Shown: positions 16,705-28,391 of the stretch, one piece after another
Numbering within the stretch: the stretch's first letter is position 1
How the letters are laid out: the number at the start of each line of letters is the position of its first letter
Notes under the pieces: model-generated
Database searches by the model: none
The model's input: the letters and a program-made list of their open reading frames with translations, nothing else
What the model was told of the DNA's origin: nothing
Translations under genes and position numbers: made by a program
Origin: Burkholderiales bacterium RIFCSPHIGHO2_01_FULL_63_240
Lineage (GTDB): Bacteria; Pseudomonadota; Gammaproteobacteria; Burkholderiales; Burkholderiaceae_C
Length of the DNA stretch: 64,000 nt
Direction: 5' to 3'
NCBI GenBank assembly: GCA_001770725.1
Contig: MERU01000001.1
Location: forward strand, 310,001 to 374,000

Positions 16705-18204
16705 ATGTCCCGCATTCCTCAACGCGGCGCCCTGCGCGCACGCAAGACCACGCCCACTTTCGCCCACGCCACCCCCCGCGCCCTGGCCCTGGCCGCGCTG
16801 CTGAGCACCGCCCTGGGCAGCGCCCCGGCCTGGGCCCAGGCCTCGAGCAGCGCCTCTTCCTCGGCGGACTCGCTGCAGGAACTCCGCCAGCAACTCGACG
16901 AGATGCGCCGCCAGTACGACGCCCGCATCCAGGCCCTGGAGGCCCGCCTGCAGGAAGCCCAGCGCCAATCAACATCGGCCACGGCCCCGCAGGCTTCGGC
17001 CCAGGCGCCCTCAGCTGCCACCCGCGACGTGCCGCTCGACCCCGCCCGCCCGATGGCTCGCCAGGGTGCCGCCGGCTTCAACCCCTCGGTTTCTGCCGTG
17101 CTCAGCGGCGGCTACAACGGCCTGTCCAAAGACCCCGAGACCTGGGCCATCCCCGGCTTCCTGCCCACGGGTGGTGAAGTGGGCCCGGGCACGCGTGGCC
17201 TGACGCTCAGCGAATCGGAGATCACGCTGGCGGCCAATGTCGACCACCTGTTCTACGGCTCGCTGACGCTGGCCGTCACGCCCGAGAATGAAACCGAGGT
17301 CGAAGAAGCCTATGTGCAGACCACCGCCCTGCCCGCCGGCCTGCGCCTGAAGGCGGGCCGCTTCTTCGCCGGCCTGGGCTACCTCAACGAGCAGCACGCC
17401 CACGCCTGGGATTTCGTCGACGCACCGCTGGCCCACCAGGCCTTCCTGGGTGGCCAACTCAAGCAGGAGGGCCTGCAGGCGCGCTGGGTGCTGCCCTTCG
17501 AGCGCTACGTCGAGCTCGGCATGGAGCTGGGCAACGGCAACGCCTTCCCCGGCAACGAGCGCAACCGCAATGGCGCGGGCGCGTTGCTGCTGTCGGCCCA
17601 CACGGGCGGCGACGTCGGCCTGAGCCACAGCTGGCGCGCCGGCGTGTCGTGGATGCGCACCCGCGCCGATGGCCGGGAGTGGGAGTCCGAAGACCCGAAT
17701 GGCGGCGTCGACCCGCTCACGAACAGCTTCACCGGCCGCAGCCGCATCTGGGCGGTCGACGGCGTCTGGAAGTGGGCGCCCAACGGCAACGCCAAGCTCA
17801 CCAACGTCCAGCTGCAGGGCGAGTACTTCCGCCGCCAGGAGCGTGGCGACGTGACTTACGACACCACCGACATCACAGGCACGGGCAACACCACCGACGC
17901 CTACCGCTCTGCGCAATCGGGCTGGTACCTGCAGGGGGTGTGGCAGTTCATGCCGCAATGGCGCACCGGGCTGCGCTTCGACCAGCTCGAAAGCGGATCG
18001 GTCAACTTCGGCGGCAACACCGCGCTGGCCGAGGACGCCCGCAAGCCACGCCGCACCAGCCTGATGTTCGACTGGTCACCCAGCGAGTTCAGCCGCTGGC
18101 GACTGCAGCTCAGCGAGGACCGCGTGCGCGCCGATGGCGTGGACCACCAGGTCTTCCTGCGCTACCAGGTCAACCTGGGCGCCCACGGCGCGCACAGCTT
18201 CTGA
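16705..18204 (+). CDS. Outer-membrane beta-barrel protein of the metal-uptake cluster
   Basis: A 499-residue exported protein. The signal peptide ends near ALGSAPAWAQA (about residue 45). A coiled coil of about 35 residues follows (LQELRQQLDEMRRQYDARIQ), then a Pro/Ala linker and a barrel domain with many alternating strands, ending in aromatic/Phe (HSF), as expected for Bam-dependent insertion. The coiled coil plus barrel arrangement resembles trimeric OprP-like or zinc-regulated porins. No TonB box or plug domain is visible. It lies 16 bp upstream of the metal-binding protein gene, so it probably lets the metal enter the periplasm. ATG 16705 is chosen because it begins the signal peptide; an upstream ATG in frame has no support. 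Confidence 0.75.
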   Translation: MSRIPQRGALRARKTTPTFAHATPRALALAALLSTALGSAPAWAQASSSASSSADSLQELRQQLDEMRRQYDARIQALEARLQEAQRQSTSATAPQASAQAPSAATRDVPLDPARPMARQGAAGFNPSVSAVLSGGYNGLSKDPETWAIPGFLPTGGEVGPGTRGLTLSESEITLAANVDHLFYGSLTLAVTPENETEVEEAYVQTTALPAGLRLKAGRFFAGLGYLNEQHAHAWDFVDAPLAHQAFLGGQLKQEGLQARWVLPFERYVELGMELGNGNAFPGNERNRNGAGALLLSAHTGGDVGLSHSWRAGVSWMRTRADGREWESEDPNGGVDPLTNSFTGRSRIWAVDGVWKWAPNGNAKLTNVQLQGEYFRRQERGDVTYDTTDITGTGNTTDAYRSAQSGWYLQGVWQFMPQWRTGLRFDQLESGSVNFGGNTALAEDARKPRRTSLMFDWSPSEFSRWRLQLSEDRVRADGVDHQVFLRYQVNLGAHGAHSF

Positions 18205-18220
18205 TGGAGGGGATGCGACC

Positions 18221-19195
18221 ATGAACCCGATCCGCATCCCCAGGTCCCTCACCAGGCACCTCGCCCACGCCCTGCCACGCCTGCCACGCCTGCCACGCCT
18301 GGCCGCCGCCACGCTGCTGGCGGCGGCGCTCGGCGCCTCGCCCAGCCACGCCGCCGGCCCGATCAAGGTCGTGGCCTGCGAGCCCGAGTGGGCTGCTCTC
18401 ACGAAGGAGCTCGCCGGCAACCAGGCCAGCGTCTACGCCGCCACCCACGCGCTGCAGGACCCGCACGCCATCCAGGCCCGCCCCAGCCTGATCTCGGCCG
18501 TGCGCAACGCCGACCTGCTGGTGTGCACCGGCGCCGAACTCGAAGTGGGCTGGCTGCCCGTGCTGCTGCGCCAGGCCGGCAACGCCGCCGTGCAGCCCGG
18601 CCGCCCAGGCAATTTCGAAGCCGCCGACCACGTCACGATGCTGGAGGTGCCCACCCGCCTGGACCGCGCCGACGGCGACGTGCACGCCGAAGGCAACCCG
18701 CACATCCAGACCGACCCGCGCAACATCGCCAAGGTGGCGCAGGCCCTGGGGCAGCGGCTGGCCGAAGTCGACCCGGCCAACGCCGCGGCCTACCGCCAGC
18801 GCCTGGCCGACTTCCAGGCCCGCTGGGGCCAGGCCATGCAGCGATGGGCACAGGCCGCCTCGCCTTTGAAGGGCACGCCCATCGTGGTGCAGCACAAGGG
18901 CTTTCCTTACCTGGAGGCCTGGCTGGGCCTCAGGCAGGTGGCCGCGCTCGAACCCAAGCCCGGGGTCGAGCCCAGCAGCCCGCACCTGTCAGCCGTGCTG
19001 CAGCAGCTGCAAGGCCAGCCCGCGAAGCTGATCCTGCGCGCGGCCTACCAGGACGGGCGCGCCTCGCAATGGCTGGCCGAGCGAGCCAAGCTGCCCGTGG
19101 TCGTGCTGCCCTACACCGTCGGCGGCAGCGACCGGGCGCAAGACCTGTTCGGCCTGTTTGACGAAACCATCGACCTGCTCTTGAAAGCCCGCTGA
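18221..19195 (+). CDS. Metal ABC transporter substrate-binding protein (ZnuA-like)
   Basis: A 324-residue periplasmic binding protein of the zinc/manganese cluster A-I family. The signal peptide spans about residues 1-44 and contains a repeated PRL unit. Candidate metal ligands are His in YAATHALQDPHAIQ, GNPHIQTDP and QHKGFPYLEAW, and the C-terminal acidic GGSDRAQDLF. It lacks the long His-rich loop of E. coli ZnuA. GGAGGGG stands 10 bases before ATG 18221. It overlaps the permease gene by one base (TGATG), so the two are translationally coupled. Zinc is the likely metal but manganese cannot be excluded. Confidence 0.88.
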   Translation: MNPIRIPRSLTRHLAHALPRLPRLPRLAAATLLAAALGASPSHAAGPIKVVACEPEWAALTKELAGNQASVYAATHALQDPHAIQARPSLISAVRNADLLVCTGAELEVGWLPVLLRQAGNAAVQPGRPGNFEAADHVTMLEVPTRLDRADGDVHAEGNPHIQTDPRNIAKVAQALGQRLAEVDPANAAAYRQRLADFQARWGQAMQRWAQAASPLKGTPIVVQHKGFPYLEAWLGLRQVAALEPKPGVEPSSPHLSAVLQQLQGQPAKLILRAAYQDGRASQWLAERAKLPVVVLPYTVGGSDRAQDLFGLFDETIDLLLKAR

Positions 19196-19983
19196 TGAAC
19201 GACGCCCTGCACCTGCACCCCATCGACTGGGGCATCGTCGGCCCGGCGCTGATGGCCGCGCTGCTGATCCTGTCCACCCATGTTCCGCTGGGGCGGCAGG
19301 TGCTCCGCAAGGGCATCGTCTTCATCGACCTGGCGATCGCGCAGATCGCCGGGCTGGGCCTGATCGCCGCCCACACCCTGGGCTGGGAGCCCCAAGGCTG
19401 GGCGGTGCAGGCCACGGCCATGGGCGCCGCCGCCGGTGGCGCCCTGCTGATGACCTGGATGGAGCGCCGCTGGCCCGACATCCAGGAAGCCCTGATCGGC
19501 ACCCTGTTCGTGCTGGCATCGTCCATGGGCATCCTGCTGCTGGCGCACAACCCGCACGGCGGCGAACACCTGCAGGACCTGCTGGTCGGGCAGATCCTGT
19601 GGGTCACGCCCTCCCAGCTGCAGTCCATGGCCGGCCTGAGCGCCGTGCTGCTGGCACTGTGGTTCGGCCTGGGCGAGCGCCTGGGCCGAACCGGTTTTTA
19701 CCTGCTGTTCGCCGTGGCGGTGACGGCATCGGTCCAGCTGGTGGGCGTCTACCTGGTCTTCAGCAGCCTGATCATGCCGGCGCTGGCCGTTCGCCACCTG
19801 CCGCCCCGCGCCGCCCTGCTGGCGGGCTGGCTGACCGGGGGCATGGGTTGCCTGCTGGGCCTGTGCCTGTCGGCGATGTTCGACCTGCCCTCCGGCGCGG
19901 TGATGGTGGCCTGCCTGGCCCTGAGTTGCCTGGTCACGGCCGCCCTGGCACCCCGGGCAGCCCCCCATTCACGGGTCGGGTGA
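19195..19983 (+). CDS. Metal ABC transporter permease (ZnuB-like, ABC-3 family)
   Basis: A 262-residue integral membrane protein with about seven to eight hydrophobic helices, of the ABC-3 (ZnuB/MntB) family. The family-typical segment KGIVFIDLAIAQIAGLGLIAA lies near 40-60, and VGVYLVFSSLIMPALAVR follows later. It overlaps the binding-protein stop codon. The ATPase subunit (ZnuC) that this permease needs is not encoded before secA or anywhere else in the window, so it must be supplied from another locus. An inverted repeat (TGACCC/GGGTCA, 19980-20003) just after the stop may end the transcript. Confidence 0.88.
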   Translation: MNDALHLHPIDWGIVGPALMAALLILSTHVPLGRQVLRKGIVFIDLAIAQIAGLGLIAAHTLGWEPQGWAVQATAMGAAAGGALLMTWMERRWPDIQEALIGTLFVLASSMGILLLAHNPHGGEHLQDLLVGQILWVTPSQLQSMAGLSAVLLALWFGLGERLGRTGFYLLFAVAVTASVQLVGVYLVFSSLIMPALAVRHLPPRAALLAGWLTGGMGCLLGLCLSAMFDLPSGAVMVACLALSCLVTAALAPRAAPHSRVG

Positions 19984-20116
19984 CCCAGCCATGGCCGGGT
20001 CACACCCCGGTGCTACACTTTTTCGCTTCGATCGGCGTGGCCGATCTCCTGATTGCCAGGGCCGCCGATCAACCGAAACCAACTGATCGAGTGGCTTAGA
20101 TAGAACAGACCGCTCC

Positions 20117-22861
<2,745 letters not shown>

Positions 22862-22883
22862 CCAACCGCCCGGCGCGCACCAC

Positions 22884-22907
22884 AAGGCCCTTCGGGGCCT
22901 TTTTTCT
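22884..22907 (+). terminator. Rho-independent terminator of secA
   Basis: A GC-rich hairpin (AAGGCCC-TTCG-GGGCCTT) with a tetraloop is followed by a T run and lies 23 bp after the secA stop codon. Confidence 0.9.
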
Positions 22908-23063
22908 TTCGCCGGTCTGTTCTTTCGCTGACCTTTTCCTCGACACCTCCGCGTCGGTCGGTGGTCAGCCACTTCCTACACGCACTCACGCGGGCGTCCT
23001 ACCGCACCGGTGCGTCGCCCCCGCGACCATGGGCCATCCCGTTCACCAGACGAAAGGCCCATC

Positions 23064-23888
23064 ATGCAAAACCACCGCTCGCACCAGCTCGCCGGGCTGG
23101 CATCCGTTTTGGCAACCACGCTGGCATTCGCTGGCGCCGCCCACGCCGAACGCCCTGCCGCCCTCGACCGCGTGGGCATCTGGCTGGGCGGCTACGGCAT
23201 GGACTACGACGCCACGGCCGACATCGAGAACCTGCCCGGCGGCCTGTCCGTCAAGGACCAGAAGGTCCTGGAGGGCAACAAGGTGGTCAAGCGCGCCCGC
23301 ATCGACTGGCTGATCATGGACCGGCAGGGCTTTTCGCTGGACTACTACCAGCTGCGCAACAAGGGTGGCAACGCCATCCGCCAGCCGATCACGGCCAATG
23401 GCACCACCTATGACATCGGGGGCGAGGCCCGCCACGACACCAAGCTCGAGGTGGGCAATTTCTCCTACCGCTGGTGGCTGGGCGAGGACGCCAACCTGTT
23501 CGGCATCGGCGTGGGCGCGCAGCATTACGCCCTGAGCACGACCCTCTCGGCGCGCGCCAGCGTCGGCCCGCTGGGCACCTACGACTACATCACCAAGGAA
23601 TCGGCATCCGGCTGGGCGCCTCTGTTGACGCTTGGCTGGCGCACGCAGATCAACGAACAGTGGCGCGTCTACGCCGATGCTTCGGGGGCCCGCTACAGCA
23701 ACGGCGACGAGCGCGGCAGCATCGTCAACGCAGCCGTGGGGGTCGAGTACTTCCCATGGAAAAACGTGGGCGTGGGCGCCGAATACGGCATCGCCCGGAT
23801 CCGCTACAAGCGCACCGACGACGACTACACGGCGCGGCTGAACGTCAAGTTCGACGGCCCGGCGGTCTTCCTGCGCCTGCGCTACTGA
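23064..23888 (+). CDS. Predicted outer-membrane beta-barrel protein
   Basis: A 274-residue exported protein. The signal peptide ends near AGAAHA (about residue 29). The mature part has repeated amphipathic strands (WLGGYGMDYDA, RIDWLIMDRQGFSLDYYQL, NFSYRWWLGEDANLF, NAAVGVEYFPWKNVGVGAEYGIARIRYKR) and ends in FLRLRY, an aromatic last residue typical of barrels. It resembles small 8-12-strand barrels of unknown role. No neighbour suggests a function: it stands alone between secA and the TRAP permease. ATG 23064 has GAAAGG upstream. Confidence 0.75.
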   Translation: MQNHRSHQLAGLASVLATTLAFAGAAHAERPAALDRVGIWLGGYGMDYDATADIENLPGGLSVKDQKVLEGNKVVKRARIDWLIMDRQGFSLDYYQLRNKGGNAIRQPITANGTTYDIGGEARHDTKLEVGNFSYRWWLGEDANLFGIGVGAQHYALSTTLSARASVGPLGTYDYITKESASGWAPLLTLGWRTQINEQWRVYADASGARYSNGDERGSIVNAAVGVEYFPWKNVGVGAEYGIARIRYKRTDDDYTARLNVKFDGPAVFLRLRY

Positions 23889-24069
23889 CCTCCTGGCAGC
23901 GACCCGCATGCCATTCACTCCGGCCTGGTGGCGTTTCGCGCCGTGCAGGCCGCCATCCATCTTTCCCTAATGTTTCCCGCTTGACCTGCTCACTAGAGTC
24001 GCGCTCCTGAAACCCACACAAAAGGCGACAAAGCCCGCCAGAGGCCCCGCCGGTACCAGGAGACGCCCC

Positions 24070-26256
24070 ATGTCCGCAGAATCGACCCTGCACAGCCCAC
24101 CACGTTTCAGCCTCTTCGGCCGCGGCCCCAGCGAATGGCTGATCGGCCTGCCCACCATCACCCTGCTGCTGCTCGTGCTGGTCATCGGCACCGGCGAGAT
24201 GCTGCACGGGCAGCTGCTGCGCATGGGCGAATCCATGTTCGGCGACAAGGACAACGGGGTGCAGTACTTCATGCTGCGCGCCGACCCTGAAAAACCGGCC
24301 TGCAACCCCAACCTCAACGTCGATGCCGAAGTCGCCCGCCAGATGGCCGAGACGCAGGCCGGCGATGCGCTGGACGACCTCTTCGAGACCAGCGCCATCG
24401 ACCCGGTGGCGCGCCGCCAGGCCGTGCTGGTCTCGCTGGAGCAGTGCAAGGCCCGCCACGAGCTGTACCAGAAGGCCATCACGCACCTGACGCCCACGGT
24501 CATCGCGTACCGGACGCTGGAGACCAGCTTCTTCGGTCTGTTCCAGTTCGGCACCGAGAACCGCCCGCTGATCCTGCTGCTGCTCATGGGCGTGACCATC
24601 GTGGCCACCACCCTGGGCTACCACCACATCAGCCTGGTCGCGCCACGTTACCCGCGCGACTTCAAGATCCAGGCCTGGACGATGCTCGCGGCCTCTTCCG
24701 TCTCGATGTGGTCGGCCATCCGCTACTACCAGATCTCGGTGGCCTCCGGCGTCGAGGTCGAGGACCCGCACATCCACTTCGGCTGGATGACGATGTTCGG
24801 CGCCCTGATGCTGGTCAGCGCCTGGCAGACCCTGCGCCCGCACCGCCCGGATGACGCCCACCACATCGGTGAAGGCACCTGGCTGAACGCGCTCAAGACC
24901 GTGCCCCTGGCCGGCCTGATGACGCTGAGCTCGGCCAACTACTTCTTCGGCGCCGACCACCCCTCGGGCCTGGCCATCTACACCAACGCGCTGATGGAGT
25001 TCCCGAACCTGCCGCTGCAGCTCGCCCTCTTCATCTGGGGCGGCATGCTGTTCAAGCAAAGCCGCATGGTCGATGTCTTCATGAACCTGCTTCGGCCCTG
25101 GAAGCTCTCGCCCGAGGCCCTGACCTACTTCGTGCTGCTGGCCGCCGCCATCCCGACGGCCTACACCGGTGGCTCGGGTGCCTTCGTGATGGCCGCCGGC
25201 GCCATCATCTACCACGAGATCCGCGCCGTGGGCGGCAGCAGCCAGTACGCCCTGGGCGCCTCCGCCATGTCGGGCTCGCTGGGCGTGGTGCTCAGCCCCA
25301 GCCTGCTGGTGCTGGCCATCGTGGCCGTCAACAAGGAAGTCACCAGCGACGAGCTCTTTCACTGGGGCATCTTCGTCTTCGTGCTGACCTCGACGCTGTT
25401 CTTCATCGCCTCGCAACTGCGCCGCGAGCGCCACACCATCGACATCGCCCCTGTGAGCGTGGCCCTGCCCGCCACGCTGCGCCAGGTGCCCACGCTGCTG
25501 CCCTACATCGCTGTGGTGGCCGTGGTCTGCACCTTCTACTCGACGGTGCTGAACTCGCCGCTCAACGAGATCACCGCCCCCATCATCATGCCGGTGATGA
25601 TGATCCTCATCGTCGTCTTCGACAAACTGCTGCAGGCGCGCGGCTTCGGCCCGCAATCGGCCGCGCTGGCCTTCTCCATGCACCGCGAGAAGACCGCCGA
25701 GGCCTCGATCCGCGTGGCAACGATGGAGACCGTCGGCCACCTGGGCGGCTACCTCTTCCTGATCCTGCTGTCGCAAGCCGCAGGCGGCGTGATCGAGCGC
25801 TCGGGCATCATCCACTACGCCCCCGAGGTGTTCGACAGCGCCTGGACGGCCATGGCCTTCATGTCCATCGCCCTGGTCGTGCTGGGCATGTTCATGGAGC
25901 CGCTGGGCGCCATCTTCCTGGTCTCGGGCACGCTGGCGCCGCTGGCCTACAAGAGCGGCATCGACCCGATTCACTTCTGGGTGATGGTGCTGATGGCCTT
26001 CGAGCTGGGCTACCTGATGCCGCCCGTGGCGCTGAACCAGCTGCTGGCGCGCCAGGTGGTGGGCGACGCGCTCGTGGAAGCCGCCGACGAGGAAGTGGCC
26101 AAGCAATCGTTCTACCGCCGCTACGAGCGCTGGATCCTGCCCTGCGCGGTCATGACCCTGGCCCTGATCCTGGTGTCCTTCGTGCCGCTGGCCGTGCGCG
26201 AGTTCCCCGACCTGCAAGCCTGGCTCAAGACCTGGGTCATGCCCGAGCTGCACTGA
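24070..26256 (+). CDS. TRAP transporter permease, fused small and large (Q-M) subunits
   Basis: A 728-residue membrane protein. The N-terminal part carries an initial helix, a soluble insertion (about 55-150) and three or four helices matching a DctQ-like small subunit. The C-terminal 430 residues look like DctM: PTAYTGGSGAFVMAAGAIIYHEIRAVGGSSQYALGASAMSGSLGVVLSPSL and the FMEPLGAIFLVSGTLAPLA/MPPVALNQLL segments. Such permeases import organic acids using a sodium gradient and a periplasmic DctP protein. No DctP gene is adjacent, so the receptor must lie elsewhere and the substrate cannot be guessed. The start has CAGGAGACGCCCC upstream. Confidence 0.85.
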   Translation: MSAESTLHSPPRFSLFGRGPSEWLIGLPTITLLLLVLVIGTGEMLHGQLLRMGESMFGDKDNGVQYFMLRADPEKPACNPNLNVDAEVARQMAETQAGDALDDLFETSAIDPVARRQAVLVSLEQCKARHELYQKAITHLTPTVIAYRTLETSFFGLFQFGTENRPLILLLLMGVTIVATTLGYHHISLVAPRYPRDFKIQAWTMLAASSVSMWSAIRYYQISVASGVEVEDPHIHFGWMTMFGALMLVSAWQTLRPHRPDDAHHIGEGTWLNALKTVPLAGLMTLSSANYFFGADHPSGLAIYTNALMEFPNLPLQLALFIWGGMLFKQSRMVDVFMNLLRPWKLSPEALTYFVLLAAAIPTAYTGGSGAFVMAAGAIIYHEIRAVGGSSQYALGASAMSGSLGVVLSPSLLVLAIVAVNKEVTSDELFHWGIFVFVLTSTLFFIASQLRRERHTIDIAPVSVALPATLRQVPTLLPYIAVVAVVCTFYSTVLNSPLNEITAPIIMPVMMILIVVFDKLLQARGFGPQSAALAFSMHREKTAEASIRVATMETVGHLGGYLFLILLSQAAGGVIERSGIIHYAPEVFDSAWTAMAFMSIALVVLGMFMEPLGAIFLVSGTLAPLAYKSGIDPIHFWVMVLMAFELGYLMPPVALNQLLARQVVGDALVEAADEEVAKQSFYRRYERWILPCAVMTLALILVSFVPLAVREFPDLQAWLKTWVMPELH

Positions 26257-26284
26257 AGCGGCACGAGGCTGACACAATCAGGGG

Positions 26285-27472
26285 ATGTCCAACGAGGCCC
26301 CTTCCAGCGACCCGACCACGCTCGGGTCCATCCCCCGCACAGGCTGGTTCAACCTGGCCTGGAGCGTGGCCATCGCCCTGTTCATGTGGGCGGTGGACGT
26401 GGCCTCGCCAGGGCACCAGCAGAGCCACTCGCTGCAGGTTTTCCTGGCCTACGCGGTCAGCCTGGGCTACTGGGCCTGGACGCTGACCGGCATCGTCCTG
26501 CTGGCCGAGGCGCGTTACGTCTGGCGCCAGCAGCCCGAGCTGCGCCACCGCTACCTGCACAGCGGTGTCTACGGTCTGACCCGCTGGCGCACCCACGCGC
26601 TGTGCGCCCTCGTGTGCATGCCGGTTGCCACCGGCTTCGGCATGTTCCTCGCGCAGGCCCTGCTGAGCCTCATCTCCCACAGTGGCGACAAACTGTCCTT
26701 CGGCGTTTCGCTGGTGATGACCTGCAGCATCGCGCTGCTGACCTTCACCCTGGACTACATGCGCGTGCGGCTGGCCGCCAACGAGGTGCGCACCGAGGCC
26801 GCCCAGCGCCAGGCCGTCGAAAGCCAGTTGCAGCTGCTGCGGGCCCAGCTCGACCCGCACATGATGTTCAACACCTTGGCCAACCTGCACGCGCTCATCG
26901 ACGCCGACCCGCCGCGTGCCCAGGCCATGCTCGAGCACCTCATCACCTTCCTGCGAGCCACGCTGCACGGCAGTCGCACCCTCAGCCACCCCTTGCGCGA
27001 CGAGTTCGCGCGCCTGCAGGACTACCTCGCCCTGATGCAGATCCGCATGGGCCCGCGCCTTCAGGTCGAGGTGGACCTGCCGCCCCAGTTCGCTGGCATC
27101 CATGTGCCCACGCTGCTGCTGCAGCCCCTGGTGGAAAACGCCATCAAGCACGGGCTCGAATCCAGCCGCGGCAAGGGCCAGCTCACCGTGCGAGCGCGCC
27201 AGCAGGAGCAGCACCTGCTGCTCGACGTCATCAACACCGGCCGCACCCTCTCCGAAGAAGACGCCGCCAGCAGCGGCCCCGGCTTCGGCTTGCAGAGCGT
27301 GCGCGAACGCCTGCGCTCGGCCTACGGCCAGGACATCAGCCTGGAGATGGTGCCCGGCCCCGGTGGGGAAGGCACCCGCGTGACCGTGCGCATGCCCTTG
27401 CACGCCGACGCCCCGGCGCCCGCCCCGGCGCCGGAGCCCTCGCCTTTCGGACCCTCTCGCTTCCTGCCCTGA
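26285..27472 (+). CDS. LytS/YehU-type sensor histidine kinase
   Basis: A 395-residue kinase. Four hydrophobic helices span about 20-165, then a cytoplasmic His_kinase domain: phospho-acceptor motif LDPHMMFNTLANLHAL (His near 199), N box PLVENAIKHGLE and G box GFGLQSVRERLRSAYG. No extra sensory domain is present, so sensing probably occurs through the membrane region. The tail is rich in Ala/Pro. It lies six bases before the LytTR response regulator, forming a two-component pair like AlgZ/AlgR or YehU/YehT. Whether it controls the pilus genes, as AlgZR does in Pseudomonas, is open. Confidence 0.92.
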   Translation: MSNEAPSSDPTTLGSIPRTGWFNLAWSVAIALFMWAVDVASPGHQQSHSLQVFLAYAVSLGYWAWTLTGIVLLAEARYVWRQQPELRHRYLHSGVYGLTRWRTHALCALVCMPVATGFGMFLAQALLSLISHSGDKLSFGVSLVMTCSIALLTFTLDYMRVRLAANEVRTEAAQRQAVESQLQLLRAQLDPHMMFNTLANLHALIDADPPRAQAMLEHLITFLRATLHGSRTLSHPLRDEFARLQDYLALMQIRMGPRLQVEVDLPPQFAGIHVPTLLLQPLVENAIKHGLESSRGKGQLTVRARQQEQHLLLDVINTGRTLSEEDAASSGPGFGLQSVRERLRSAYGQDISLEMVPGPGGEGTRVTVRMPLHADAPAPAPAPEPSPFGPSRFLP

Positions 27473-27478
27473 CCCGAC

Positions 27479-28300
27479 ATGAACGCCCTGGCCCTCATCG
27501 CCGAAGACGAACCCCTGCTGGCCGACGCCCTCGCACGCATGCTGCAGCGCCTGTGGCCCGAGCTGCAACTGCTGCCCGCCGCGCCGGACGGCCAGGCCGC
27601 CATCGAAGCCGCACTGCAGGCCCTGCCCGACATCCTCTTTCTCGACATCCAGATGCCCGACGTGACCGGCATCGACGCCGCCGACGTCATCCTGGAGCGC
27701 TGGCCCGACGACCGCGCGCTGCCCCTCATCGTCTTCGTCACGGCCTACGACCACTACGCCCTGGCCGCCTTCGAACATGCCGCGGTCGACTACGTGCTCA
27801 AGCCCGTGCAATCGGCCCGCCTGGGCACCACCATCGCCCGGCTGCAGGCTCAGCTGAACTGGCGCCAGCAAGGCGGCGAAACAGAGGCCCCGCCCCCCTC
27901 GCCCGGTCTTTCCGAATCGCCAGATGAAACCGACGTCAGCGTGGGCAGCACCCCGCTGCACCGACCCGAGCCCCTGACCATCATCCAGGTCGCCTCCGGC
28001 CAGAGCCTGGTGATGGTGCCGGTCGACGAAGTGCTCTGCTTCGAGGCCGCCGACAAGTACGTGCGCCTGGTCACCGACCGCGCCGGCAGCAGCGAGCTGC
28101 TCATCCGCACACCGCTGCGCGAACTCCTGCCCAGGCTGGACGCCAACCGCTTCTGGCAGGTGCACCGCAGCGCCGTGGTCAACGTCGCCGCCATCGACCG
28201 CGTCATCCGCGATGGCGGCAAGCTGCGCATCCACATCCGCGGCCGCGCCGAGACGCTCGAAGTCAGCCGCATGTACGCCCACCGGTTCAAGGCCATGTGA
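27479..28300 (+). CDS. LytTR-family response regulator (AlgR-like)
   Basis: A 273-residue regulator. The receiver domain has the acidic pocket AEDEP (9-11), phospho-acceptor Asp56 in [11 protein letters not shown], and VLKPVQ with the conserved Lys near 109. A Pro/Glu-rich linker of about 40 residues joins it to a C-terminal LytTR DNA-binding domain ([39 protein letters not shown]). It is expressed with the sensor kinase. LytTR proteins bind direct repeats upstream of targets; the targets are not visible here. Confidence 0.94.
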   Translation: MNALALIAEDEPLLADALARMLQRLWPELQLLPAAPDGQAAIEAALQALPDILFLDIQMPDVTGIDAADVILERWPDDRALPLIVFVTAYDHYALAAFEHAAVDYVLKPVQSARLGTTIARLQAQLNWRQQGGETEAPPPSPGLSESPDETDVSVGSTPLHRPEPLTIIQVASGQSLVMVPVDEVLCFEAADKYVRLVTDRAGSSELLIRTPLRELLPRLDANRFWQVHRSAVVNVAAIDRVIRDGGKLRIHIRGRAETLEVSRMYAHRFKAM

Positions 28301-28391
28301 GGCCCGGGTGGTGACACCGGGGTGTTGCACAATCGGGCCTCTCAGCGGGGGCCTGAAACGCCCCCACACGCCACTTCAAGCGCCCCACACC

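Noticed and set aside
23845-26277. An 810-residue open frame opposite the TRAP permease
   Set aside because: It is a shadow frame of low complexity; the plus-strand permease is clearly real.
26237-28369. A 710-residue open frame opposite the two-component genes
   Set aside because: It covers two intact plus-strand genes with family motifs and has no motif of its own.
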